From Gordionus sp. m RMFG-2023 (lineage: Eukaryota; Nematomorpha; Gordioida; Chordodea; Parachordodidae), in NCBI RefSeq assembly GCF_954871325.1, contig NC_088775.1, forward strand, positions 92,398,334 through 92,462,333: DNA of 64,000 nucleotides. Direction: 5' to 3'. Positions 22,491-34,192 of this stretch are shown here, one piece after another (within the stretch, counting starts at the first letter, position 1; the number at the start of each line of letters is the position of its first letter). The notes under the pieces were generated by a model. That model did not search any database. It had not been told where the DNA came from and saw only the letters and a list, made by a program, of their open reading frames with translations. A program made the position numbers and the translations under genes.

Positions 22491-22604
22491 ATAAAACAGG
22501 ATATCACGGCGATTCTATTACCCTATAAATATTTAATTATTATTTTTTTTTGGCAAACATGTTTGATTTTAATTATTAATAATAAAAAAAATTACAAAAT
22601 AAAA

Positions 22605-22665
22605 AATGTACAAAGCCCTTAAAATTCTTCCCCCAAGGCCATTATATATTATATGGCCATTTAGG
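22605..22665 (-). promoter_or_regulatory. Conserved core promoter candidate, GT gene 3
   Basis: Gene-strand order is TATAATATATAATGG, then GAATTTTAAGGGCTTTGTAC, about 110-170 bp before the ATG. Genes 4 and 5 have the same TATA-like block followed 20-30 bp later by GGCTTT(G/A)(T/C)A. The spacing fits a TATA box and start site; this is inference. Confidence 0.45.
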
Positions 22666-23487
22666 CGCTCCGAATGCAGTATAGGTTTTCGAATCATTTC
22701 TCTCTATATATATATATAAAAAATGATGATAAACATTAAACCTCAACAAAACTAATGCTAAAATCATGATGCTCTGGGTTCATTTATTTACTTATAAAAA
22801 CACCTATCCCATAAGCGTGAACAGTTGGCGGAAGCGGGGAACAAGCGGAAACCCCCCACATTCCTTCGGAGAAATAAACATGTTCTAGCGAGTATTATTT
22901 AAGCTAAAAAAAAGAAGGCCACCTCTCACCCTTTGTAAACAAGATATGACTGTTAAAGAAAAAAGGTCCAATATAAGCGGGGTCTCTAATGATCTTTAAA
23001 TACAGATTATGGGGGAAAAAAATTGAAATACCATCTCCCCCCCCCCACTTCCTCTATAAAAAAAATATGCTAGCTACGCTATGCCCTATCCCGATTATCC
23101 TAAATTATTATTTCTCTTTTTAATATTATAACACCTATCTCTTCAATTTTACAAGAACTATATATATCAATTTTATTGTTAAATTTGTAAGAAAAATGTG
23201 AAACAAATAAATAAAATAAGAAAGAAAGAAAGAAAGAAAGAAAGCCTTTTTCCCTTCCTCCCTTCCTAAAAAATATATTCAATATTATATCTTAGAGTCA
23301 CAATCGGGGCAACATCGCAACTCTCAAGGATGGTATAAAAAAAATACGATTTCGTTTATGTGTTACGAATTACGGACTATCCTATATTTTTTTACAATAT
23401 TAAAAAGCTATTATCGCCAATATTTCACGCAAAATAATTTATAATTTTTTTTTACTTGCGATGTACAGATCTGACTGAGACCTGCAT
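22666..23487. other. 5' flank of GT gene 3, shared with genes 4 and 5
   Basis: Matches run on upstream: TCATGATGCTCTGGGTT here against TCATGATTGGCAAGAG (gene 4) and TCATGATTGCCGGGTT (gene 5). A short GAAA array lies at 23219-23244. No gene seen. Confidence 0.5.
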
Positions 23488-23645
23488 GTCGGGCTGGGTA
23501 AAATATACCCGGATATCCGAGCCGGGCCTGAACATTTTTTCTTAAAATTATTTAAAAATAATCCGAACCGGGCCCGAAAAATGATTTATTTTTTAAAATA
23601 AAAACCGGACCGGGTAATATAAAACCCGGCCCGGACCCGCACTTT
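23488..23645. mobile_element. GC-rich GGCCCGG islet, degraded family C element
   Basis: GAGACCTGCATGTCGGGCTGG on the left and CGGCCCGGACCCGCACTT on the right stand out from the AT-rich background and match the ends of the full copy at 29550-29949. No target duplication seen. Confidence 0.55.
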
Positions 23646-23707
23646 TATATGGTACCTCTTTGAGTCTCTGGTATAGATGATAATTTTATTTTGCTCGTGT
23701 TTTATTG

Positions 23708-24032
23708 AATGACATATATAATACCTAGACTGACGATTCATTCGTTTAAAAAGTGTAACATCAATAATGCGAATCAGCTGGAGACGCCATCTTGGTTACA
23801 ATAATCGGTATTTAAGAATTTTAAACGAGAGACTAATTTATTCCTATATCTGATGCAAAACTTTTTTTTAAAGAATTACCGGATTATCGTAGTAGTTTTT
23901 TAACATGAGAATAATTTACTATACGCGTTACCAAAATGGCGGTTCCAGCTGATTTGCTTTTAACCGACGCTTAAAAAAATGCATTTTAAATGAATGAATG
24001 AATCGTAAGTCTAGGTATTATATTATGTCATT
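23708..24032. mobile_element. Long inverted-repeat MITE, family T, copy 1
   Basis: 325 bp. Left end AATGACATATATAATACCT then AGACTGACGATTCATTCGT; right end is the reverse: AATGAATCGTAAGTCTAGGT then ATTATATTATGTCATT. Inner arms contain GCGAATCAGCTGGAGACGCC and CCAAAATGGCGGTTCCAGCT. Non-coding. Superfamily not assigned, as the target duplication is unclear. Confidence 0.85.
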
Positions 24033-26512
24033 GGTTTCATTTCCGGTATAAGATTGATAATTAAGTTTAAAAAAAAAAATTGATATACCTTATGAAAATT
24101 GAAATAAATTATAAGTTTGTTTCAAATATAATAATTTTTTTTTTTTTTTAAATATCGAAATTTGAAAACGAAAATGTCAAAAAATTCAAATAATTGTCAA
24201 CAAAATTTTAACTTTTCCAATATATATATTAAATTTCAGTTTTCAAGTATCTCATTAATTAAAGTGTCGCGTTGTCAAATTTGTCGTCGTGTTAAAGTAT
24301 TTCCGAACCGGGGCCATGAAATAAAAAAAATAGTGTCGAAACTGGCATAATTTATGACACCGATCCAATTAGGCCTCACTGTTTTTCTGGAAAGGTACGA
24401 CTGTCAAAAGTTTTTTCCAAAGTAATCAGCTGATAAACATTTATATTTATATCTTTTGATAAGCACAAAATGATGATGTGCAGCCTTGGCCAATAATTTC
24501 CCATAAGATCGATTAATTTATTCTCTTCGGTGACTCGCTAAACTAACAAAGTTGTTTTACCACCACCCCCCCCCATAAAAAAAACCACCCCCTTACCCTC
24601 CTCATCACCCCCCTGAGGATTTTGTGGCGTATCACTCCTTCCGGTTAATTAAAATCCCTGCATTCCTCTGTTGCAATCCCAATGTGGCGCAAATATCTCT
24701 TACTCTACATATAAAAGGTCAAAATTAGTTTTAATTTTGTATATTATAAAAAAAATAAATAATTTAAAAAAAAGGTAGGATTATTTACATTATCAGCTCC
24801 AATTTAATTTTTTTATTAATTTTAGCCTTGGTCTTTAAAAACGGAATTTTGAATTATTTTTACCTTGGGCTTATATTTAAAAAACTGAAATTTTTTTTTT
24901 TAAATCGGCATCTTGAATAAATAATTGCCTATGTTAGTACAATTATAAATATAATATAGCGATTGTATTTTTTTGTATAGTGGAATTATTACCGAAGTCG
25001 GTCTTAGAATTAGAGTATTCCACTCGAAATTTTTTAAAATTTTTGAGTTAGCAAGTGGATTTGGATAATAACTGATTTGTTCTTCCCTAATATAGATAAA
25101 AAAAAGAAAATTAAAACTAGAAACTAAAAACTAAAAAATAAAAAATAAATCTTTGCCAGAAGTTATAGCTCTATCAGAATTGATTCAATAAGCTTTTTCC
25201 TATATCTGTTTTTAAAACTCTCAATCTCAATTTTCTCCAAGTGAAGCACTCCAATTCTAGAGGCCCACGACTGTATATTCAATTTTTTTTTTTACATCAC
25301 GCATCTTAATATTTTCATATGTTTTCATTAAACATTTGTAACCAACATTTGGAATGCGAACAAATTTTTTTTTTTTTAAATTAGAAAAATTTGGCATGAT
25401 ATTGCCGGATCAAAATCTAAGCACCAAACCTAAATCAGCCATTGGCTGAAATGTAAAATCCATTTTTGGGGGCTAAAATGCAGGCCATAAGTGCTAAAAG
25501 GATATTCTAAATAAATAAATGTTCGTATACCTGTACTCTTCATCTTTGTCAAAGCATGAAAAATACAATCAAAAAATGACTGTTATGTTAACTTTATTAA
25601 TATGTAATTATGATATTCTTAATGCTTGCATAAAAGTGTTACAGACATTTTTTTCATGATGACTCTGCAAATCTATCCCGCACCCATAATCTCTTGCAAT
25701 AGAGTCTAAGCATATTACCTAGCGTACCGAAAAGCTGCATTGCTTCTAAATAGCGAGTTCTTATTCAAAGAAAGCTTAGATATTCGCTAAAAACTCCTTA
25801 TCAGTTCAGGCAGGGGCTTGACTTTTTAGGTAATATTTCCTAACACTAAAAAATAGACTTGAAAAAATGCAACTTACTAGATCGTAAGTAGTTGAACTTC
25901 TACTGTAAAAGATTGGCTAACATATCCAAGGTCATTTCTGGTTAATAAATTCTCTTTCTATAGAAGTAATAAAGGATCTGACGCGTGTTCATTATATTCT
26001 ACAACGGGCCTTTTTTCTTTAAAAAAGAATTTTCTAGTAATTTTCCTAGATTCTATAATTCCTGCTATCGTCACGTATTTTTCAATATCACACTTAATGA
26101 GTAGCATGTGATTAAAGACATAATTAACCAATAATAAATTAGGGGAATTATCTTGGCCGCTGAATGAACAGTGTCACCTTCTCTGTTCTTCACCCAATCT
26201 TAATCATTTTGCCCTTTATCATAAGACTACATCATCAGAATGCTAGCTTCCTCACCGAGATCATCTATTCCATCAGGCAACCTATCTTTGTAAGTCCGCC
26301 CTTCCTGGTTCGCGGTAACATTATCAAATAAAATTTATATAAAACATCGTTAAATTATATCAAAGTTATTGGCCGAATATTTGATTTGATATAATATATA
26401 TAGTTATAGTAGAGAATGAAAATATATACTTTTAAGCTTGTTTCCCCTTTTAAGCTGTCTAACCCATAACGGTCAAAAAAAATTTATTTTATTGCTTTAA
26501 AGCAAATATATA
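24033..26512. other. AT-rich stretch, no recognised gene
   Basis: Poly-T and poly-A tracts, C-runs (24568-24615) and short open frames only. 24780-24900 contains CCTTGG(T/G)CTT motifs that weakly resemble the 111-bp satellite at the window's right end. No coding or RNA gene recognised. Confidence 0.4.
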
Positions 26513-26513
26513 G

Positions 26514-26965
26514 GGTCGTATTGGGATGTTTAATCCATGGGGACTGGAAAATCTCTCAATTTTTAAATCGTTCACTAAAGAAGCTATATTTTTATAATTT
26601 AAAAAAAAAAAATTATTTGCCAGGAGTCGTATTTCAGAGCATTGTATAGGGTTAACCCAAACTGTAAATTATTTAGAAACAATTTTGCCAGGAACTTTAG
26701 AAACCTGCTCCTGAATTTATATTAATTTTTGTAGATGGATTCTTCGTATAAATCAACACAAAAAAAATTTACTAAAAATGTCTTTAGCGGAAATTTGCTC
26801 GAGATTTATAGGCTAATTACTACCTACACATACTTAGAATGCGTTTTCGGTTAAATGGGATTTAAAAATTTTTTTTTTTAAATTATCGCCATCGGAAAAG
26901 GATTTAAAACCTAAAGATTCTTCTCGAATCCCCACTGATTCCTTGTTCCGATACGACACATACAT
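26514..26965. mobile_element. Dispersed element D, copy 1
   Basis: Left end TCGTATTGGGATGTTTAATC then CATGGGGACT; right end reversed reads TGTCGTATCGGAACAAGGAA then TCAGTGGGGATTCG, so ends are inverted. Interior AACTTTAGAAACCTGCTCCT and TTAGAATGCGTTTTCGGTTA recur at 58340-58680. Confidence 0.65.
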
Positions 26966-27032
26966 ACCCAAGAAAATAATTCTAGATTTTTTTTAAAAAA
27001 ATTGACAAAAATTATTTATCGCGACATAAAGA

Positions 27033-27225
27033 ATGGCTAAAACAGTATTAGGCTCATTTTGAGTACGGAGAAGTCGATATTTTAGGGCCAGAAAAGTGGT
27101 ATCTAAGACTCGAGATTTTGATAGTATATGTTTGTAGGAACCTTCGTTCCTTCTACGAGCAAAATCTTCAGGCTTGGAGTAATATTTTTCTAGATGATAA
27201 TATTGAAGTTAGCCCTTTAACAACA
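27033..27225. mobile_element. Family B element, degenerate
   Basis: Family phrases TCGATATTTTAGGGCCAGAA, GTTCCTTCTACGAGCAAAAT, CTTCAGGCTTGG and the right end CCCTTTAACAACACTT. Confidence 0.65.
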
Positions 27226-27434
27226 CTTGTTTCTAAAATATAAATTCTAAGAAAACAAATTATTTCCGACATTTGTTTATTTTGAAATATAAGAGATGGG
27301 CAAGTATAAATATTTAATACAGTTTTTTTTTTTAAATAATATCATTTTCTTCATCTATTTTTCAAGGTTTTATATTAACCTTGGGGAGTAATTATTTATT
27401 TTTTTTAATAAATTTTCACAATTTGGGGTAAATT

Positions 27435-27630
27435 CAGGGACGTGAAACCGAACCCGTGTTTCAGGAATTTTAAAACCGATTTAAGGAACTACTCATTAAA
27501 CCCGGGGTAATATAGACCCGGGGCAGGTTGAGACCCCTCTTTAGGGAAACCAGTTTCGATTAAGTCCTGTTTTATAAAAATTCGGGCCGGACTTGGGTCG
27601 GGTATGGGTCGGGCCTTACTTTGCACCCTG
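27435..27630. mobile_element. GC-rich hAT-like element with 8-bp duplication
   Basis: 196 bp, ends CAGGGACGTGAAACC and (reversed) CAGGGTGCAAAGTAAGG, flanked by GGGTAAAT (27426-27433) and GGGTAAGT (27631-27638). Interior is rich in CCCGG/GGGTCGGG. Fits a small non-autonomous hAT element. Confidence 0.65.
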
Positions 27631-27764
27631 GGGTAAGTAAATTCATTTTAAATAATTTTTTTTTGTATTGACTTTTTGGAAAGTTTTAAATATTTTTTGA
27701 TAGTTTTTTATATTATATTATATTAAATTGTTAATAATATATATCTTTTTTTAAGTAAAAACTT

Positions 27765-27874
27765 CAGTGTCGTTAAAAGATACTTTTTAAACGGATCTAG
27801 ATACAGATACATCAGTCTAAAATATTATCTAGATACAGATATTTTTATCGTATCTAAATTCTTTAACAATTCTG
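27765..27874. mobile_element. Family A hAT-like MITE with perfect 8-bp duplication
   Basis: 110 bp, CAGTGTCGTTAAAAGATACT to CTTTAACAATTCTG, flanked by AAAAACTT on both sides (27757-27764 and 27875-27882). Confidence 0.9.
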
Positions 27875-28117
27875 AAAAACTTATTGGATAAATTTTAATT
27901 AAACTGAAACATTTTCTATTTTCTAATTTTTTATCTTTTCACTTCTTCAGTATTTGTATAAACTACTTAAATATTTTATTAATATTTTTTTTTTGATTAA
28001 AAGTAAAGTTTACCATTAACTATTACTTGGCCCATTTTTTTTTAATAAATACTGTCCAAAAAAAATATTAATTTCGTTTATGGTATTAGAATAACCGTTC
28101 ATTTTCGTTTTAAAAAC

Positions 28118-28136
28118 TAAGAAAGAAAAGAATGGA

Positions 28137-28172
<36 letters not shown>

Positions 28173-28180
28173 AGAGAGAG
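28118..28180. repeat. (GAAA)n microsatellite inside element F
   Basis: About 13 units with two interruptions. The same site in copy 2 (44174-44409) holds about 58 units. Confidence 0.93.
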
Positions 28181-28489
28181 AAATTATAAAAAAAAGAGTA
28201 AATAATCACTTATAAAATAATTATTTTAAAGTCGATAAATAAGACTGTTTTTATTTTAATGTCTAAATTAAATAATACGAAAATAATTTATTATCAAAAA
28301 AAAAGATACACCTGGATATGTCAATATTTAATAGAATATAGGAAAGTTATTTTTTAATTAAGATTGCTATTATAGGAAAATTATTCATCTTCAAGGTTTT
28401 ATTATATTTTCGAATATAATTTTTATCAGATTTTATTAAAGGAATATTTTAAAAAGAAGAATTTTTTCAATTTTAAATCGAAACAACAA

Positions 28490-28640
28490 TGTGTTTTTTT
28501 CCCCCGGAAAAAAACAACAAAAGATAACTACATTCTGTTTTTTTCCCCCGGAAAAAAAAACAAAAGAATACTAAATTCTGTTTTTTTTCGCCGGAAAAAA
28601 CACAAAAAAAACACTATATTCTGTTTTTTTCGCCGCTTTT
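28490..28640. repeat. ~45-bp tandem array with hairpin cores
   Basis: Three to four units, each containing GTTTTTTTCCCCCGGAAAAA or the TTTTTTCGCCGGAAAAAA variant, followed by an A-rich ACAAAAGA...TACATTCT linker. Each unit is a perfect small hairpin. Element F copy 2 holds one decayed unit at 44735-44760. Confidence 0.85.
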
Positions 28641-28943
28641 CATTCGGTTTTTAAATTTTTTTTACGAAAGCGCCATTGAATGTAAATATAAGTTTTAGAA
28701 TTCTTTAATGATTTTATAAGCACTTCCGGTCCGCAGTTGGTTACGCTCCAAGATTATCACGTGATTAAAATTAAAATAGAATAATTATTTTGCTAATTAT
28801 GGCATGTTAGGAGAGGATAGGACAAATTTGGCGGTAGAGGGGTGAAATTTTAGATTGTGGGGGAAGGGGGGGGGGATGTGGGTTAGATGGGTATGGGAGT
28901 CTTTGACATTGAATATATAGTATGAATTGCCTTACCAGAAGCC

Positions 28944-29305
28944 CGATGTTATACAATACTAGGGCTAGATAGTGGATTCGTTCATTTAAAAAATGTATTT
29001 TGAAAGCTTTGTCGAATACGAATCATCTGGTGAAAACGCCATTTTAGCTTCTCGTATTAATTTTTTTTTTTTTAAATTATGAAAAGTTCCACAAATAATG
29101 CGACTTTGTTTAGATGGGAAATCTAAAACAAAATAATGGGCCACCAGCTGATTTGTATTGATACATATTTAAATGAATGAATGAATAAATGAATGAATAA
29201 AAGAATGAATAAATAAAAGAATGAATGAATGAATAAAAGAATAAATAAAAGAATGAATGAATGAATAAAAGAATGAATGAATTGTAGGTATTATTACATG
29301 TCATT
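28944..29305. mobile_element. Family T MITE, copy 2, with expanded tetranucleotide
   Basis: Left end GATGTTATACAATACTAGGG, GGATTCGTTCATTTAAAAAA; inner CGAATCATCTGGTGAAAACG; right end ATTGTAGGTATTATTACATG then TCATT. In the right arm the single ATGAATGAAT of other copies has grown into a (GAAT/AAAT)n run (29173-29283). Confidence 0.75.
29173..29283. repeat. (ATGA)n-type microsatellite in a MITE arm
   Basis: Mixed AATG, AATA and AAAG units, a visible slippage product of the family T terminal repeat. The 64-aa serine/phenylalanine frame on the - strand is an artefact. Confidence 0.9.
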
Positions 29306-29549
29306 TGCCAGAGCCTAAATTTTTTTTTTAAACATAAGGTTTTCCCAAAATAAAACTTTTTGTTTTATTCATTTTAGTTTATCATTATTAAAAACAAAAA
29401 ATATAAAACAAAGGTCATATGTAAAAAAAAAACAATTAACGATTATAAAACTATAGCGAATAATGTATTTTTTTAAAAAAACAAGCATTATAAAAAACAA
29501 TTAAAAGATATAGGATTGATTTATTTGCGTTGCTTATGGAACCACGAAT

Positions 29550-29949
29550 GAGTGATCTGCATCGGGCCTAATTTTTCAAACCCGGTCCGGCCCGGATTTT
29601 TTTACATCTAGTTTTACCCGACCCGGCCCGGCTCGAACCCGGTATTTTTTTTCGAAATTTATCTTAAATATAGAAAAATTAATTTTTACAATTACTCGAA
29701 ATAAACTCTCTATGTTATATGGGGGTCAGCTTCTATAAATAAAATTCAAATATTTTTTATTTTATAATAAATAAAAAAAAAAATCAATGATAAAATTGAT
29801 AAATTTGAGATATATATATTTTAAAAAAAAATTTCTAGGGCCCTAACCGAACCGGCCCGATTTTGCTTTAAAAATGTTAGGCTCGACCCGGCCGGAAGCC
29901 CGTTCGGTCTTGGCCGGGAGCTGGCCGGGCCGTCTTTTGCAGATCTCTA
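29550..29949. mobile_element. Family C GC-rich hAT-like element with 8-bp duplication
   Basis: 400 bp, flanked by CCACGAAT on both sides (29542-29549 and 29950-29957). Ends GAGTGATCTGCATCGGGCC and (reversed) TAGAGATCTGCAAAAGACGG. Both arms are rich in CCCGGCCCGG, the interior is AT-rich. The perfect duplication and short inverted ends indicate a non-autonomous hAT element. Confidence 0.85.
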
Positions 29950-29957
29950 CCACGAAT

Positions 29958-31035
29958 ATCAAAGCAATTATTTTGATAAATATAAGTCTTCATTAAAGGT
30001 TCGTTTAAAAATAGGGGACTTCATTACGAATAGCCACACTTAGCTTAATTTTCTCCCTAAAATATAATGATAAAATTTTTAAAGGAATTCCTCATCAAAA
30101 TCATTAAAAGTATTAAATTGACAAAGTCTAAACAAAACTAGACCAAAAAATTAAAATCGAATTTCAAAAAATAATGTATATTTATAAAAAATAGGTAGGA
30201 AAATATCGAATTTTTTATATCAGTTTCGAATATAAGATAACCGGTAAACGTTTCGAATAATTTTTGATAGAATCGGCAAATATTACATCTTCCATCGAAT
30301 AATCTTCCATGTCTACGCCTTCTCTCTTCCCTTCCCATTCCTTAGTCTTCCATTTTTTATAAATCACTTATCCATTTCATCCCCCGTTAAACTTCTATTT
30401 CTATATTTTTCGCCTTCGATATAACATATTATAATCAGCTGTTATTCTAATAGAGTTCACATATGACCCGGAAATAAAAAAAAAAAATTTACAATTCAAA
30501 CTCTCTTCTTTTTTTAGGAACTAGATGTTAACTTTAATTTTAAAAAATAAAATTTTATTTAGGGAACACTTGTTTAAAGTTGGGTCACACCCCTTTGAAA
30601 GCTAACAAAACCTTTTTACAGAAAAATGCGTATAAATGTACTTTTCATCGGAGCGTTTCAAAAAACGCAAATAATGCATTTTAATATGCGTTCGTTTAAA
30701 TTGGACAGCAATTTTTTGTTTTTTGTTTTGCGTTTAGCGTTTTTTTTTTATTTGCGTTTTTAAACGCTGCATTTGAAAAGTTCAATTTTTGTACGCACTT
30801 GTTAGATATGAATTTTTTTTTCTCTTCTTCTACTAGAAATCTGGGATAAAATTAAACCTCTAGTTAAAAAAAAAAAGTTTCTCTTATATTTATTAAATAG
30901 AATTATATATATCTAAGAAAAACAAAATTAAAATATTAAAACTTTGATTTTTACGAAAGGAAAATATTAGAGAATTTTAATAAAATTAAAAAATTCTAGG
31001 GAAGTTTAGCAAAGCGGTCTATGCTGAATTGACTT
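29958..31035. other. AT-rich stretch, no gene seen
   Basis: Poly-A/T tracts and short AT-driven frames. TTTGTTTTGCGTTTAGCG and GCGTTTTTAAACGC near 30725-30770 form small palindromes of unknown meaning. Confidence 0.45.
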
Positions 31036-31150
31036 ACTGATAGTATCGTTAAAATGATCGCTGTGAGCTGTCTTTTAAAAAAAAGGGTTAACTCAATAGT
31101 CAGAAAAATATTGCCTAACCATCCAGATTTGACTGATAGATGTCCAAACT
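31036..31150. mobile_element. Family B element, left half only
   Basis: AGTATCGTTAAAATGATCGC, GGGTTAACTCAATAGTCAGA, AAAATATTGCCTAACC, then the match ends near 31150 at GAGGTCTGCAC, possibly a fragment of a family C end. Confidence 0.55.
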
Positions 31151-31721
31151 AGAGGTCTGCACTTGACAGGTTTTCCGAGTGGGGCAGTCTTATTTTTTTT
31201 GAACCTATTTTTCAACGTAAATTTTTGATATTTTTTTTAGGGCGAAATTTAGCGGAACAGAATTTCAATTTATTAAAAAAAAAACTATAGTTTTTAATTT
31301 CTTAATAATCTCGAATGCGCCATTAAAATAAGTTTTTTAAACATCAGGCGGACGGAAGGGCGGTTTAAGAGCGCCTGCGCGGGTTATTAAACAACTAGTG
31401 GGTGGGATTTTGTATCCCTATTCCAAACCTTCGTGCTATATGCGAGGAAAAAAATTTCGAAATTCCATAATATTCCATTTTTTTTAAAAAATCTGCTCAA
31501 AATCAAAACTGGCTAACAATATACAAGTTAACTGGTAAATGTTTTGTAATTTTAAAAACCAGAATACACAGAATTTAACGGCTAAATTGTTTCTAAAACA
31601 TCTTTAGATGGTTGGTGAACAGGCTGAAAAGCTATTCATGCTAAATTAGATCTCTCAAGATTCTGGAAAAAAGAGAAGAGATTTGGTCTTTAAAAAATTT
31701 GCGATTTTTTAAATGGATAAC

Positions 31722-31920
31722 TTATTAGTTGTTAAACGTGTTGATTTAGGCCGATTTTTAAAAAATAGATAACTCAATATTTTAGCTAGAAAAGTATCGA
31801 TTAATAAGCCTCAAGATTTTCGCTAATAGATATCGGTTATCTTTGTGTCTGTCATCTGTAAGCAAAATCTTCAGGACTTAATGTAAATATATTTCTAGGA
31901 TAAAATGTTTAACAAACACT
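31722..31920. mobile_element. Family B element, degenerate
   Basis: AGTTGTTAAACGTGTTGATT, AGGCCGATTTTTAAAAAATA, AACTCAATATTTTAGCTAGA; right part AGCAAAATCTTCAGGACTTA and GTTTAACAAACACT. Confidence 0.6.
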
Positions 31921-32749
31921 GCCGACTATATATACATTATATTTTTTAAAAAAATATATTATTATCGCTAAACACAATTAATTTTTTTTTTCAAGAGAGA
32001 AAAATATTTCAAAAAAAATTAATTTTTAGTTTTCAAAGCTCATAAAAAATTGTTAAGATTTTTAAAGATGAAAAACATAACAGAATTTCGCAATTCTATT
32101 TCCACAGAAAAAATTAAAAATTATAAATATTTTTTTTAAAAAATCAAATTTAAATTATTCGTTTAAAAAAAGTGATTTAAATTAAATTTAAAAATATATA
32201 ATATATATATTTTTATTTTTACTTTATAGTAGGACGGTGAATTTTTTTTTAACAAATATAATTATCTTGGATTAATTTGGGTACAACATATTTTTGAAGA
32301 AAAATTAAATTGTTTTTTTAAATTATATATTTCAAGATTTCAAGGTAAATAATGCCAACACTGACCCATCTTACAAATAAAGCATTTCCTTATTCCATTC
32401 TAATATTTACTCTAAGATCATTTATTTACTATTTACTCTTTTTAAAGATAAAAATAAAAAACTTAAGGTCGTTTTTTATAATTTAGAAAGCTATTCGAAG
32501 AAGATTATTATAGATATTTGATTTTGAAATTCCCAAAAAATTAACTAAAATGCCATTGACAAATTGATAGTTTTTTTTAAATAAAAAAAAATAACTTGAA
32601 TAGATAACCAGTAATAATCACTTCTTTTTCGACAGATAATAAATGAAGGCTATTCCTTAATTATACAGCCGTAAACTTATATTATTATAAACTTAAATTA
32701 TTCAAAATTATGTATTATTTAGGATTTATCGGGTTTAATTTGCTATTAA
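31921..32749. repeat. AT-rich stretch with element G, copy 1
   Basis: 32260-32440 matches 46380-46510: TTTCAAGGTAAATAATGCCA, CCATCTTACAAATAAAGCAT and TTCCTTATTCCATTCTAATA. The remainder is AT-rich with no gene seen. Confidence 0.55.
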
Positions 32750-32789
32750 TTCTTAATTAAAATATTTTCCGGATTATTTTTCAAAAAAT

Positions 32790-32952
32790 ATTTTTAGGCC
32801 CGGCTAGGAATATATTATATTTATTTTTGCTATATATATTTATAGCCAATAATAGCGATTTCGAATATTCGGTTTTAAAATAAACGGGCTCGACCCGGTC
32901 CGGTCCTAAATCCGGGTCGGGCCGGGCTTAGGGCCGGGTCTGCCGGTCTCTG
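32790..32952. mobile_element. GC-rich family C fragment
   Basis: AGGCCCGGCTAGG on the left; GGGCTCGACCCGGTCCGG and GGGCCGGGTCTGCCGGTCTCT on the right. The reversed right end CAGAGACCGGCAGACCC resembles a hAT-type terminus. The left end is lost. Confidence 0.55.
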
Positions 32953-33551
32953 ATTAAAATATTAATAAAAAAAATATTTAAGCCAATTATGAAATCAAAT
33001 ATTTTATTTTTTCTTTTGGCAATTTGCCTTTTTACGAATATATTTTCCAAGGTAAATTATGAGTTTAGGGTGAGATGACCCAAAAAAAAAGTCTAAATTA
33101 TTTAAGGATGGGTTAATTTTTATTTAACGCTCGCTAATAATCAACGACGAAATCAGATTTTAAATTTTTTTAAAATACGGGCTCGACCAATCAGTTCGCC
33201 CCATATTTGGCGCCCTTTTTAATTTTTTTTTTTTATACATTTGAAAAAGATTTTGATCTCTCCAAAAGGATCAAATCCAATCCTCGATACGTGGATGGCT
33301 TTTCTTATTGGATAATATTTTTTAATTTCCGTTCAATTCCTTCTTCATCTAAGTTAAATATAACTTAAAATGGCGCGATGGGAATTCGAACCCGGCATCG
33401 AGAATTTTAAATTTCAATTTATAACGGAGGTCCGAACCTGCCCCATGTCCATTTTCCCGGGTTTAATGAGTTGTTCTTATAGTCGGTCTCTGGTTTCAAA
33501 AAATGCCCAAAACCAAACAATTTTAAATTTTCCAAAACTCGGTTTTTTTTT

Positions 33552-33650
33552 TTAAATCGGCTCAAATCAGCTGTTCAACAACACTTAGATCTCAAATCAG
33601 CTGTTTAACAAATCTTAGATCTCAAATCAGCTGTTTAACAACACTAGGTG
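33552..33650. repeat. Triplicated right end of a family B element
   Basis: CTCAAATCAGCTGTTTAACA followed by ACACTTAGAT is repeated three times (about 31 bp each), ending ACACTAGGTGTGAC. A second, separate triplication lies at 34105-34192. Confidence 0.8.
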
Positions 33651-33724
33651 TGACAATAAAAAAATTATTATAATTAGTTAATAATTTTTAAAAAAACAAT
33701 TTTTAATTTTTCTTTTATAAACAC

Positions 33725-33894
33725 CAGAGTTGTTAAAAGATACTTTTTACATGGAGATACAGATACAACGTCTAAAATAATATCTAGATACAGATTATTT
33801 AATCAAAAATCTATCTAGATACAGATACAGATACCACATTTTATATCTAGATACAGGATCTAGATACTTGTATCTAGATCCTTTAACAACTCTG
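33725..33894. mobile_element. Family A hAT-like MITE with perfect 8-bp duplication
   Basis: 170 bp, CAGAGTTGTTAAAAGATACT to CCTTTAACAACTCTG, flanked by ATAAACAC on both sides (33717-33724 and 33895-33902). It lies between the two triplicated family B ends. Confidence 0.93.
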
Positions 33895-33914
33895 ATAAAC
33901 ACTGGTTCCTTCTT

Positions 33915-34192
33915 TTTTTTAAACGAGAGATGTGGCCTTAACTCAAAATATTATTCGGAAGAAAAAAATTATTAACGCAAGCCTTAATATTTTGCTTGTA
34001 AGATGGCACTAATGTTTGGACATTCTATTAGCGTTCGATGCCATAGACGATAATTTTTCTAGCTAAAATATGCGGTTAGCCATTTTTTTTAAAAAAAACG
34101 GGTCAAATCAGCTGTTTAATAACATTCATGTCTCAAATCAGCTGTTTAACAACACTTAGATCTCAAATCAGCTGTTTAACAACACTAGGTGC
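33915..34192. mobile_element. Family B element with triplicated right end
   Basis: Degenerate body (TTAACTCAAAATATTATTCG, AATATGCGGTTAGCC) followed by GGGTCAAATCAGCTGTTTAA and two more copies of CTCAAATCAGCTGTTTAACA, ending ACACTAGGTGCGAC. Same architecture as 33552-33650. Confidence 0.65.

Larger units (their letters stand above)
27640..28940. repeat. Dispersed element F, copy 1
   Basis: Collinear in pieces with 43990-44830 and 45870-46085: GTATTGACTTTTTGGAAAGT, AATAATCACTTATAAAATAA, GATATGTCAATATTTAATAG, TTAATTAAGATTGCTATTAT, ATTCATCTTCAAGG and GGTTACGCTCCAAGAT. Non-coding. It holds a family A MITE, a GAAA array and a short tandem array, listed separately. Confidence 0.75.
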
